From contig DASSBG010000004.1 in the NCBI GenBank assembly GCA_035699085.1, positions 100,636 through 164,635 of the forward strand: a stretch of DNA of 64,000 nucleotides, written 5' to 3'. The stretch is from DASSBG01 sp035699085. Lineage in GTDB: Bacteria; Pseudomonadota; Gammaproteobacteria; Xanthomonadales; Rhodanobacteraceae. A program made the translations under genes and the position numbers. The notes under the pieces are model-generated. The model had not been told where the DNA came from and ran no database searches. It saw only the letters and a program-made list of their open reading frames with translations. Of the stretch, positions 25,845-33,416 are shown one piece after another. Within the stretch, counting starts at the first letter, position 1. Each line of letters begins with the position of its first letter.

Positions 25845-25871
25845 ATGGCCGCCCCTTGAAGGAGCGGCCAT
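25845..25871 (-). terminator. Hairpin downstream of phage-type regulator gene
   Basis: ATGGCCGC at 25845-25852 pairs exactly with GCGGCCAT at 25864-25871 around an 11-base loop that can pair partly. It lies 65 bases past the stop of the minus-strand gene at 25936-26286. Only a short T run follows on that strand, so termination is plausible but unproven. Confidence 0.4.
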
Positions 25872-25935
25872 GGTGTCAGCCGCGGTTGTGGCGCCGACGC
25901 GGCGGGTGCCGGCGGCCAGGCCACCGGCACCGGGG

Positions 25936-26286
25936 TCAGAGCAGGCCGCTCTGGCCGCTGGCCAGCTGCGCGGCCAGCATCGAAGCCAGCGGGGCAGCCA
26001 CCAGCGCGATCTTGTAGCCGAATTGCTTGGCGATGCCGCGCCAGATCTGCTTGTTCTTGGGGTCGGGCGTCTGGGTCATCTGGGCGCGCAGGATCCACTC
26101 TGCCGGGTCCAGCTTCAGCTTGGTGCACATGCGCTTCAACAGCCGCGGTTCAGCTTGGCTGCCTCGGCTTCGCCAGTTGTTGACTGTCTGGTTCTTCACC
26201 CCGAGCGACTCGGCCGCGGCACAGTCCGTGCGCACACCCAGCGAGGATTTGTAGGATTCGAACAACTCAACGGTCGGGTTTTTCAT
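25936..26286 (-). CDS. Phage-type helix-turn-helix regulator with C-terminal hydrophobic tail
   Basis: A 116-residue protein. The N-terminal 75 residues resemble the DNA-binding domain of CI/Cro-like phage repressors: AAAESLGVKNQTVNNWRSRG (about residues 23-42) is a classical helix-turn-helix in a region also seen before DUF3693-type tails of Xanthomonas and Stenotrophomonas filamentous phage genes. Residues about 90-112 are hydrophobic. A half copy of the REP sequence CCGGGGTCAGAG overlaps the stop codon, so the last residues (GLL) are encoded by the repeat and the natural C terminus may have been lost. No other phage gene is nearby. A TATACT box and AT-richer DNA lie upstream. It may be a domesticated or decaying phage regulator. 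Confidence 0.65.
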   Translation of the reverse strand: MKNPTVELFESYKSSLGVRTDCAAAESLGVKNQTVNNWRSRGSQAEPRLLKRMCTKLKLDPAEWILRAQMTQTPDPKNKQIWRGIAKQFGYKIALVAAPLASMLAAQLASGQSGLL

Positions 26287-26319
26287 GATCGCTCTCTCTT
26301 TGCCAGGCTATTCATTCGG

Positions 26320-26325
26320 AGTATA
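26320..26325 (-). promoter_or_regulatory. Likely -10 box of phage-type regulator gene
   Basis: On the minus strand TATACT lies 34 bases before the ATG at 26286, inside the most AT-rich stretch of this region. The -35 side is poor (GTGAGC at 17 bases), as is common for promoters that depend on, or are repressed by, a bound regulator. This is my inference from sequence only. Confidence 0.4.
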
Positions 26326-26495
26326 CAATGGGAAAACAGTACGCTCACTAAACCATGGCGTGCTGTTTCTGTCGACCGCCCGAAAGTCACGCGGCGGCCG
26401 TTTCCGAATCGGTCGCTCGACCGGCCCCTGGCTTCCGGCCCGCGTCCCTGCGCGAACCGGGTGTGGGGTGCATCTTCAACAAAAGGACAAAGTGA

Positions 26496-29228
26496 ATGGA
26501 CAAGCTCGCAACTGGATTCGCCGCGGCCGCGCTGGCCGCCAGCCTTGGTCTCGCCGGGTGCGCCAGCACCCCCGGCCAGGGCAGCGTCGCCGCCTCGGCT
26601 CCCGCCGTGGCGCCGGCAGCGGCGGCCAGCGCCGGCGCACCCGCCGACGTCACCCGCGCGACGCTCGACAACGGATTGCGGGTGGTCATCGTGCGCGACG
26701 CGCTGGCGCCGGTGGTCACCACCGAGATGAACTACCTGGTCGGCTCCGACGAGGTTGCCGAAGGCTTTCCCGGCACTGCCCACGCGCTGGAGCACATGAT
26801 GTTCCGAGGCGGCCCGGGCCTCAGCCGCGACCAGCTCTCGGAGATTGCGGCCAACATGGGTGGCGGCTACAACGCCGACACCACCGAATCGGTGACCCAG
26901 TACTACTACGTCGTGCCTTCGGCCGACATTGACGTGGCGCTGCACATCGCCGCATCGCGCATGGCCGGCGTCGACATCGCCGACGCGGCCTGGAAAAAGG
27001 AGCGCGGCGCGATCGAGCAGGAGGTGTCGCGGGACCTCTCCAACCCGACCTACAAGTTCCTCACCCAGCTGCGCGCGCAGATGTTCGCCGGCACGCCCTA
27101 CGCGCACACCGGGTTGGGCACGCGCGAGTCCTTCGACAAGACCACCGGGCAGATGCTGCGCGATTTCCACGACGCTTGGTACGCGCCCAACAACGCCATC
27201 CTGGTGATTGCGGGCGACGTTGACCCGGCTGAAACCCTGGCCAGCGTCAAAAAGCTGTTCGCGCCGATCCCGCGCCAGCCGCTACCGGCGCGTCCCGAGT
27301 TCAACTTCAAGCCGGTGACTGCGAAGACGGTGAAGCTGCCGACCGACAGCCCGTACGGCGAGGTGTTCCTGGCCTACCGCACGCCCGGCTCGCTGGCCGA
27401 CAACGCCGCCACCGCGATGGTGCTGGGCAACGCGCTGGGCTCGCAGCGCGCCGCGCTGTTCGGCATGGGCGCCGATGGCACGGCACTGTTCGGCGGGTTC
27501 GGCACAATGCAGTTGCCGCAAGCGGGCATTGGCTTCGCGGTCGGCGTGTTCCCGCGTGGCGGCGACTCGCAGAAGGTGCTGGCGCGCATGCAGGCGATCA
27601 TGGCCAAGGCCGCCGCCGACGGCGTCGACCCGGCGCTGGTCGCCGCGGCCAAGCGCAAGATGATTGCCGGGCTGGAGTTCAAGAAGAACTCCGTCGCCGG
27701 CCTGGCCAATGCCTGGTCCCGAGCGCTGGCCTTCGATGGCCTGCACGACCCGGACGACATGAAGGCGGCGATCGAGGCGGTCACGCCGGCGATGGTCAAC
27801 GCGCTGGCGCGGCGGATTTTCGATCCGGCGCACGCGGTCACCGCGGTGCTGACGCCGCAGAGCTCGGGGAAACCCGGCTCGAGCAAGGGCTTTGGCGGCG
27901 CCGAGAGCTTTGCCTCCACGCCGAGCAAGCCGGTGCCGATGCCGACGTGGGCGACCGAAGCGCTCGGCGAATTGCACGTGCCGACGTCGACGCTGGATCC
28001 GCAGTCCTACACCCTCGACAACGGTCTGCGCCTGATCGTGCAGCCCGAGCAGATCAGCGACACCGTCGAGGTCTACGGCGCCATCCACAGCAACCAGGAC
28101 ATGCAGGCCGCACCGGGCGAGGAAGGCGTCGCCGATGTGCTGGAGGGCTTGTTCAAGTTCGGCACCACCAGCATGAACCGGCTGCAGTTCCAGGCCGCAC
28201 TGGATGCCATCGCCGCCCGCGAAAGCGCCGGCACCCGCTTCTCGCTCGCGGTGCCGAGCGCGCATTTCGCCGAAGGCATGAAGCTGCTGGCAGACAACGA
28301 GTTGCACCCCGCCTTGCCGCCACGCGCTTTCGCGATCGTTCAGCGCCAGCAGGCGATGGCCACCGCCGGCGTGCTCAAGTCCCCGGATTACCTGGCCGGC
28401 ATCGGCCTGGCCAAGGCGCTGTTGCCGGCGCATGACCCGGCACTGCGCCACGCCACGCCGAAGAGCATCGCCGGGCTGACGCTGGAGAAGGTCAAGGCAT
28501 ACATGGCCAGGGTGTATCGACCCGACATGACCACCATCGTCATCGTCGGCAAGGTCGAACCGGCGCAGGCCCGTGAGGTCGTCGAACAGGCGTTCGGCGC
28601 ATGGCAGGCCACGGGCGCCGCCCCGCAGGTTGAATACCCGCCGGTGCCGGCCAACCAGCCCGCGCAGCTGCACGTGCCGGACAGCAGCGCCGTGCAGGAC
28701 AGCGTGACGCTGGCGCAAACCATCGACGTGACCGAGGACGACGCGGCGCGCTACGCCTTGACCGTCGGCAACGAGGTCTTGGGCGGCAGCCTGTACGCCT
28801 CGCGCCTGTCCAACGACCTGCGCAAGAACGGCGGCCTGGTCTATGGCGTCAGCTCGCGCTTCTCGCTGGACAAGCACCGCGGCAGCTACCGCGTCACCTA
28901 CGGCTGCGACCCGGACAAGGTCGGCAAGGCACGCGCCATGGTGGTGCGGGACCTGAAACAGATGCAGGACGAGCCGGTGACGGCGACCGAGCTGACGCGC
29001 GCCAAGGGCATCCTGCTGCGGCGCTTCCCGCTGGGCGAAGCCAGCTTCGCTGCCATCGGCGGCCAGCTGTTGGAGCTGTCGCTCGAGGGCAAGCCGCTGG
29101 ATGCACCGTTGATCGCCGCGCGGCATTACCTGAAGCTTGATGCGCACGACGTGCAGGCGGCCTTCGCCGCGCATATCCGCCCGCAGGCTTTCGTCACATC
29201 CGTGAAGGGCCCGACGCCCAAGGGGTGA
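26496..29228 (+). CDS. M16 family (pitrilysin-like) zinc peptidase, lipoprotein
   Basis: A 910-residue double M16 protein. The N-terminal M16 unit has the inverted zinc motif HALEH at about residues 96-100 and the downstream glutamate in RGAIEQEVSRDL, so it should be active. The second unit (from about residue 510, starting YTLDNGLRLIV) lacks HxxEH, as is normal for the inactive half that closes the clam-shell. A lipoprotein signal peptide ending in LAGC (lipobox at residues 19-22 or so) places it in the periplasm or outer membrane. It probably degrades oligopeptides. A strong hairpin follows the stop. Confidence 0.92.
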   Translation: MDKLATGFAAAALAASLGLAGCASTPGQGSVAASAPAVAPAAAASAGAPADVTRATLDNGLRVVIVRDALAPVVTTEMNYLVGSDEVAEGFPGTAHALEHMMFRGGPGLSRDQLSEIAANMGGGYNADTTESVTQYYYVVPSADIDVALHIAASRMAGVDIADAAWKKERGAIEQEVSRDLSNPTYKFLTQLRAQMFAGTPYAHTGLGTRESFDKTTGQMLRDFHDAWYAPNNAILVIAGDVDPAETLASVKKLFAPIPRQPLPARPEFNFKPVTAKTVKLPTDSPYGEVFLAYRTPGSLADNAATAMVLGNALGSQRAALFGMGADGTALFGGFGTMQLPQAGIGFAVGVFPRGGDSQKVLARMQAIMAKAAADGVDPALVAAAKRKMIAGLEFKKNSVAGLANAWSRALAFDGLHDPDDMKAAIEAVTPAMVNALARRIFDPAHAVTAVLTPQSSGKPGSSKGFGGAESFASTPSKPVPMPTWATEALGELHVPTSTLDPQSYTLDNGLRLIVQPEQISDTVEVYGAIHSNQDMQAAPGEEGVADVLEGLFKFGTTSMNRLQFQAALDAIAARESAGTRFSLAVPSAHFAEGMKLLADNELHPALPPRAFAIVQRQQAMATAGVLKSPDYLAGIGLAKALLPAHDPALRHATPKSIAGLTLEKVKAYMARVYRPDMTTIVIVGKVEPAQAREVVEQAFGAWQATGAAPQVEYPPVPANQPAQLHVPDSSAVQDSVTLAQTIDVTEDDAARYALTVGNEVLGGSLYASRLSNDLRKNGGLVYGVSSRFSLDKHRGSYRVTYGCDPDKVGKARAMVVRDLKQMQDEPVTATELTRAKGILLRRFPLGEASFAAIGGQLLELSLEGKPLDAPLIAARHYLKLDAHDVQAAFAAHIRPQAFVTSVKGPTPKG

Positions 29229-29236
29229 GGACCAAC

Positions 29237-29266
29237 GCTGGCTGCGCGGTCCGCCGCGCAGCCAGC
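29237..29266 (+). terminator. Strong GC hairpin after M16 gene
   Basis: GCTGGCTGCGCGG at 29237-29249 pairs perfectly with 29254-29266 over 13 bases around a 4-base loop, 9 bases after the M16 stop codon. There is no T run, so it may be an RNA-end stabilising structure or a terminator of the less canonical kind. Confidence 0.6.
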
Positions 29267-29328
29267 ACCCGCTGTCGCTCGGTCGCCGGACCCGGCACCG
29301 GCGCCGGCAACAGACGTAGAATGGGTTC

Positions 29329-29574
29329 ATGGGCACGAGGTTCGATTACGACGACAGTGTGCGGGTGCGGACCGGTGTGCCGGGGGCGCCAACCGGCGCA
29401 AAAGCCTGGATCGTCGGCGTGACGGCGAGCAGCGACAGGCATGGCTCGCACTACGATTCTTTCAAGCCAGGCAATGTCTATACGATCGAATTTGAAGATG
29501 GTGCATCCATCGATGTCCACGAATCGGACCTCGAACCGGTTGGGGAATCCTCCTGCCGCGTGAGGTCGAAGTAG
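29329..29574 (+). CDS. Small protein of unknown function (81 aa)
   Basis: I do not recognise this protein. It is 81 residues, acidic, with no signal peptide or membrane segment, and is predicted to be a small beta-rich domain: YDDSVRVRTG, KAWIVGVT, YTIEFEDGASIDVHESDLEPV. The pattern of a strand, a charged turn and FEDG-x-S-x-D-V-x-E-x-x-L resembles small SH3-like or immunity-protein folds, but that is a guess. Unlike chance frames nearby it has balanced composition and ordinary codon use. The ribosome site is weak. It lies between the M16 and tricorn-like peptidase genes. Confidence 0.55.
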   Translation: MGTRFDYDDSVRVRTGVPGAPTGAKAWIVGVTASSDRHGSHYDSFKPGNVYTIEFEDGASIDVHESDLEPVGESSCRVRSK

Positions 29575-29948
29575 CGGCTGGCGCCTGGCAAACTCGCGCC
29601 TTTGCCGGGCCGGCCACAGGCCGCCCGCAGTTCCCGTCGCAGTTCCCGTCGCAGTTCGCGACCGGGCACGATCCGATCCATGCACCAGCCGCAGGCACGC
29701 TGCAACCATGGCGGACCCTGCGGCGTCGTCGTGCCGGTGGAGTCTGGCGTACTCATGTCAGCGATTCCCTGTCCTGCCCAGTCCGGGTGCGAGCGTGCAA
29801 GTGTGCCAGCGGCCGCCCTTGCAGTCCGGATGTATCGCCGGCGCAGGTGCTCGCGACAGATGGCGCGGCGGTTGCAGGCCGATGGTCATGTTGGCGCGGG
29901 GTGGTGGCGGTGTTACAAGGAAGGCCACGCCTGCTTACGGAGACCGTC
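29575..29948. other. Intergenic region with short direct repeats
   Basis: About 370 bases before the tricorn-like gene. Three tandem copies of a 12-base unit, GTCGCAGTTCCC or GTCGCAGTTCGC, lie at about 29636-29662. I see no supported gene. The end of the region contains GGAGA at 29939-29943, five bases before the next ATG. Confidence 0.4.
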
Positions 29949-32900
29949 ATGCGCCTGCGCCATGTCCTCGTGTCGAGTGCACTGCTTGCCCTTGTTTCGT
30001 CGGCTGCGTCCGCTGCCGGCACGCGGTTGCTGCGCTTTCCCGATGTCTGCGGGCAGCGCGTCGTGTTCACCTATGCAGGTGACTTGTGGACGGTGCCGAC
30101 GGAAGGTGGCACCGCCATCCGCATCACCGCCGGGCCGGGCCTCGAGCGTTCGGCCCGTTTCTCGCCGGACTGCAGCACCATCGCCTTCACCGGCGAGTAC
30201 GGCGGCGGCGACCAGGTCTTTACGGTACCTGCAGGTGGCGGCGAGCCTGCCCAGCTGACCTTCTACCCGGCAATCGGCCCGCTGCCGCAGCGCTGGGGCT
30301 ACGACAACCAGGTCTACGGCTGGACGCCGGACGGCAGCAAGGTGCTGTTCCGCTCCTGGCGCGATGCGCGCAACGAATCCAGCCCGCGGCTCTACACCGT
30401 GGCCGCCAGCGGCGGTTTGCCGGTGGCACTGCCGATGCCGGTCGCCGGCGTCGGTCGTTACTCGCCCGACGGCAAGCAGCTGGTCTACTCGCCCAAGTTC
30501 CGCGACTTCCGCGACTGGGACCGCTACGTCGGCGGCTGGGCCCAGGACCTTTTCATCTACGATTTCGCCGGGCGCAAGGCGACCAACATCACCAACGACC
30601 GCAACACCGACCGCGACCCGGTCTGGATTGGCAACGCCATCTATTTCCTCTCCGATCGCGACAACCACCTCAACCTCTATCGCTACGACACCGCCGGCGG
30701 CAAGACGACGCAGCTGACGCACTACAAGGACGACGCGCGCTGGGCCAGCGGCGACGCCGCCGGCCGGATCGTCTATGAAGTGGGCGGCACGCTGCACCTC
30801 TACGACACGCGCAGCAACGCCGATCATGCGCTCGACATCAGCGTGCCCAGCGACAAGGTGGCGACGCGCGCGCACCAGCAGAGCGTGAAAAAGTATGTCG
30901 AAGACTTTGCCCTCAGCGGCAACGGCAAGCGCGCCCTGTTCGTGGCACGCGGCGATGTCTTCAGCGTGCCGCTTGAGCATGGCATCACGCTCGACCTCAC
31001 ACACACGCCGGGCGCGCACGAGCGCGAGGCCAGCTTCTCGCGCGACGGCCGCCGCATTGCCTACATCTCCGACCAGAGCGGCGAGGAGCAAATCTGGGTG
31101 CGCGACGCCGACGGCAGCAACGCGCGCCAGCTCACCCACGGCAACATGGGCCGGCTGTGGCACCCGCTGTGGTCGCCCGACGGCAAGCACATTGCCTTCA
31201 CCGACAAGGACAGCCGCATCCGCATCGTCGCCACCAGCGGCGGCCAGAGCCGCATCGTCGCCGACGATGTCAACGTCAACCGCGGCGACTACGCCTGGTC
31301 GGCGGGCGGCCATTACCTCGCCTATACGCTGACCAACCCGGACAACCGCCTGCCGCAGGTGCATATCTACGACCTCGCCAGCGGCAAGAGCGCGCGCATC
31401 GACGATTCCATCTTCGACTCCGCCGCGCCGGCGTTCTCGCCGGACGGCAAGTACCTGTATTTCCTCGCCGACCGCGAGTGGGCGCCGCAACTTTCCGGGA
31501 TCGAATGGAACTTCGCCGCCAGCCGCAGCACCGGCATCTACGCCGTGGCCCTGCGGCCGGACGTGGAGAACCCGTTTGCGCCGCGCAATGACACCGCCGT
31601 CGGTGGCGACGATGACAAGCACTCCGGCAAGGGCGGCTCGGGCCACGGCGACAAGGACAAGCAGACACCCGAACCGTCGGCCGTCAATGACCACATCGAT
31701 TTCCAGGGGTTGGCCGGGCGCATGGTTCGCGCGCCGATCCCGGCCGACAACATCCGCGGCCTCACGGTGACGCCCAAGGCGCTGGTCTACGTGGTGCACG
31801 GTGCGCCGTATTACGGCCGCTCGCCGGCGCGCAAGCCGACCGTCATGGCCTGGTCGTTCAAGCAGCGCAAGGCCGACACCGTCTACGAGGGCAGCCGCGG
31901 CTTCGATGTTTCCGCCGACGGCGGCACGCTGCTGGTGCACGGCAAGAAGGGTTACCAGCGCATCGACCTCACCGAGCACAAGCCCAAGCCGAAGTCGGTG
32001 AGTCTCGACGGCCTGACAATGCGCGTGGAGCCGAAGGCCGAGTATGTGGAGATCTTCAACGAGGTCTGGCGTCGCTACCGCGACTACTTCTTTGCCCCCA
32101 ACATGAATGGTTACGACTGGGAGGCGTTGCGGGCGAAGTACCAGCCGTTGCTGGCCGACGTGGGCGACCGCACCGATCTCAACTACGTGCTTGGGCAGAT
32201 GATCGCCGAGCTGTCGAATTCGCACACCTACGTCAGCGGCGGCGACCTCGGCCTGCCGGACAAGCCGGACGTCGGCCTGCTGGGCGCGCGTTTCGAGCTT
32301 GACGCGGCCAGCGGCCGCTACCGTATCGCCCGCATCATGCAGGGCGAGAACGACGAGCCGCGCTACCGCTCGCCGCTCACCGAGCTGGGCGTGGACGTGC
32401 GCGAGGGCGACTACGTACTGGCAATCAACGGCAAACCGCTGAAGGCGCCGGCCAGTCCCTACCAACTGCTGCGCATCGCCCCGGACCAGCTGGTGCAGCT
32501 GCTGGTCAACAGCAGGCCGACCACGCAGGGCGCGCGCACGGTGCTGGTGAAGCCGATCGACGACGAGCAGCCACTGATCTATTACGCCTGGGTAAAGCAC
32601 AATCGCGACTACGTGGCCAAGGCCAGCGGCGGCACGATCGGCTACCTGCACCTGCCCGACATGGGCGCGGACGGGATCCGCGAGTTCATCAAGTGGTACT
32701 ACCCGCAGATCCACAAGCAGGGGCTGGTGATCGACGTGCGTGACAACGGTGGCGGCAACGTCTCGTCGATGATCCTCGAACGGCTGTCGCGCAAGCTGCT
32801 CGGCGTCACCTACATGCGCGGCAGCGATTTGACCGGGACCTATCCCTCGGAGACCTTCATCGGGCACATGGCGGCGCTGTGCAACGGCACCACGGCCTCC

Positions 32901-33257
32901 GATGGCGACATCTTCTCGGCGATGTTCAAACGCGCGAACCTCGGGCCGCTGATCGGCACGCGCACCTGGGGCGGCGTGGTCGGCATCGGTGGCCTCGGTT
33001 CGCTGATCGATGGTGGCACCGTGTTCGTGCCGCAGTTCTTCGCCGCGGCAAGGCCGACCGGCGAATACGCCATCGAGGGCGAGGGCGTGGAACCCGACAT
33101 TGTGGTGCACAACGATGTCGCCGACCTGCTGGCGGGCCGCGACCCGCAGCTCGACCGCGCCATCGCCGAAGTGCAAAAGGCGATCAAGGCGCAACCGGTC
33201 GCGCTGCCGAAGCGGCCGCCGCCGCCGGTCAAGGCGCCGCCGGGCATGCGCCCGTAA
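29949..33257 (+). CDS. Exported tricorn-like S41 protease
   Basis: A 1102-residue tricorn protease homologue. A signal peptide (MRLRHVLVSSALLALVSSAASA) is followed by a WD40/TolB-like beta-propeller region in two blocks (repeats such as SRDGRRIAYISDQSGEEQIW and SPDGKHIAFTD), a charged linker (KHSGKGGSGHGDKDKQ, about residue 560), a second domain ending near residue 690, a PDZ domain and the S41 tail-specific protease domain with DVRDNGGGNVSSM and the nucleophile region NGTTASDGDIFS and GTRTWGG. The ATG at 29949 has GGAGA five bases upstream; the frame is open further but without a signal. In bacteria these proteins are periplasmic and thought to trim peptides; the archaeal enzyme is cytosolic. 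Confidence 0.9.
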   Translation: MRLRHVLVSSALLALVSSAASAAGTRLLRFPDVCGQRVVFTYAGDLWTVPTEGGTAIRITAGPGLERSARFSPDCSTIAFTGEYGGGDQVFTVPAGGGEPAQLTFYPAIGPLPQRWGYDNQVYGWTPDGSKVLFRSWRDARNESSPRLYTVAASGGLPVALPMPVAGVGRYSPDGKQLVYSPKFRDFRDWDRYVGGWAQDLFIYDFAGRKATNITNDRNTDRDPVWIGNAIYFLSDRDNHLNLYRYDTAGGKTTQLTHYKDDARWASGDAAGRIVYEVGGTLHLYDTRSNADHALDISVPSDKVATRAHQQSVKKYVEDFALSGNGKRALFVARGDVFSVPLEHGITLDLTHTPGAHEREASFSRDGRRIAYISDQSGEEQIWVRDADGSNARQLTHGNMGRLWHPLWSPDGKHIAFTDKDSRIRIVATSGGQSRIVADDVNVNRGDYAWSAGGHYLAYTLTNPDNRLPQVHIYDLASGKSARIDDSIFDSAAPAFSPDGKYLYFLADREWAPQLSGIEWNFAASRSTGIYAVALRPDVENPFAPRNDTAVGGDDDKHSGKGGSGHGDKDKQTPEPSAVNDHIDFQGLAGRMVRAPIPADNIRGLTVTPKALVYVVHGAPYYGRSPARKPTVMAWSFKQRKADTVYEGSRGFDVSADGGTLLVHGKKGYQRIDLTEHKPKPKSVSLDGLTMRVEPKAEYVEIFNEVWRRYRDYFFAPNMNGYDWEALRAKYQPLLADVGDRTDLNYVLGQMIAELSNSHTYVSGGDLGLPDKPDVGLLGARFELDAASGRYRIARIMQGENDEPRYRSPLTELGVDVREGDYVLAINGKPLKAPASPYQLLRIAPDQLVQLLVNSRPTTQGARTVLVKPIDDEQPLIYYAWVKHNRDYVAKASGGTIGYLHLPDMGADGIREFIKWYYPQIHKQGLVIDVRDNGGGNVSSMILERLSRKLLGVTYMRGSDLTGTYPSETFIGHMAALCNGTTASDGDIFSAMFKRANLGPLIGTRTWGGVVGIGGLGSLIDGGTVFVPQFFAAARPTGEYAIEGEGVEPDIVVHNDVADLLAGRDPQLDRAIAEVQKAIKAQPVALPKRPPPPVKAPPGMRP

Positions 33258-33395
33258 AAACCGGGGTTTCTGAAACCGGGGTCAGAGTGCACTTTTCCGA
33301 AACCGGGGTCAGAGCCCTTTTTCGGCGGGGATGATGTCGCGGGAATCGAAATTGGGCGGGCCGAAAAAGGGGTCTGACCCCTGGGTCTGACCCCC
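33255..33395. repeat. Compound REP-like element between tricorn-like gene and hrpA
   Basis: Three copies of CCGGGGTCAGAG or a close variant occur in a row, and a larger inverted element runs from 33305 to 33381: GGGGTCAGAGCCCTTTTT opens it and AAAAAGGGGTCTGACCCC closes it, around a core containing GGCGGGGATGATGTCG. A near copy with the same core lies inside hrpA at about 34312-34388. The region fills the whole gap upstream of hrpA. Confidence 0.85.
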
Positions 33396-33416
33396 TTGGC
33401 CCGTATCATTGCGCCG

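Noticed and set aside
29913..33194. A 1093-codon open frame on the minus strand
   Set aside because: It is the antisense shadow of the tricorn-like gene; long antisense frames are expected at this GC content.
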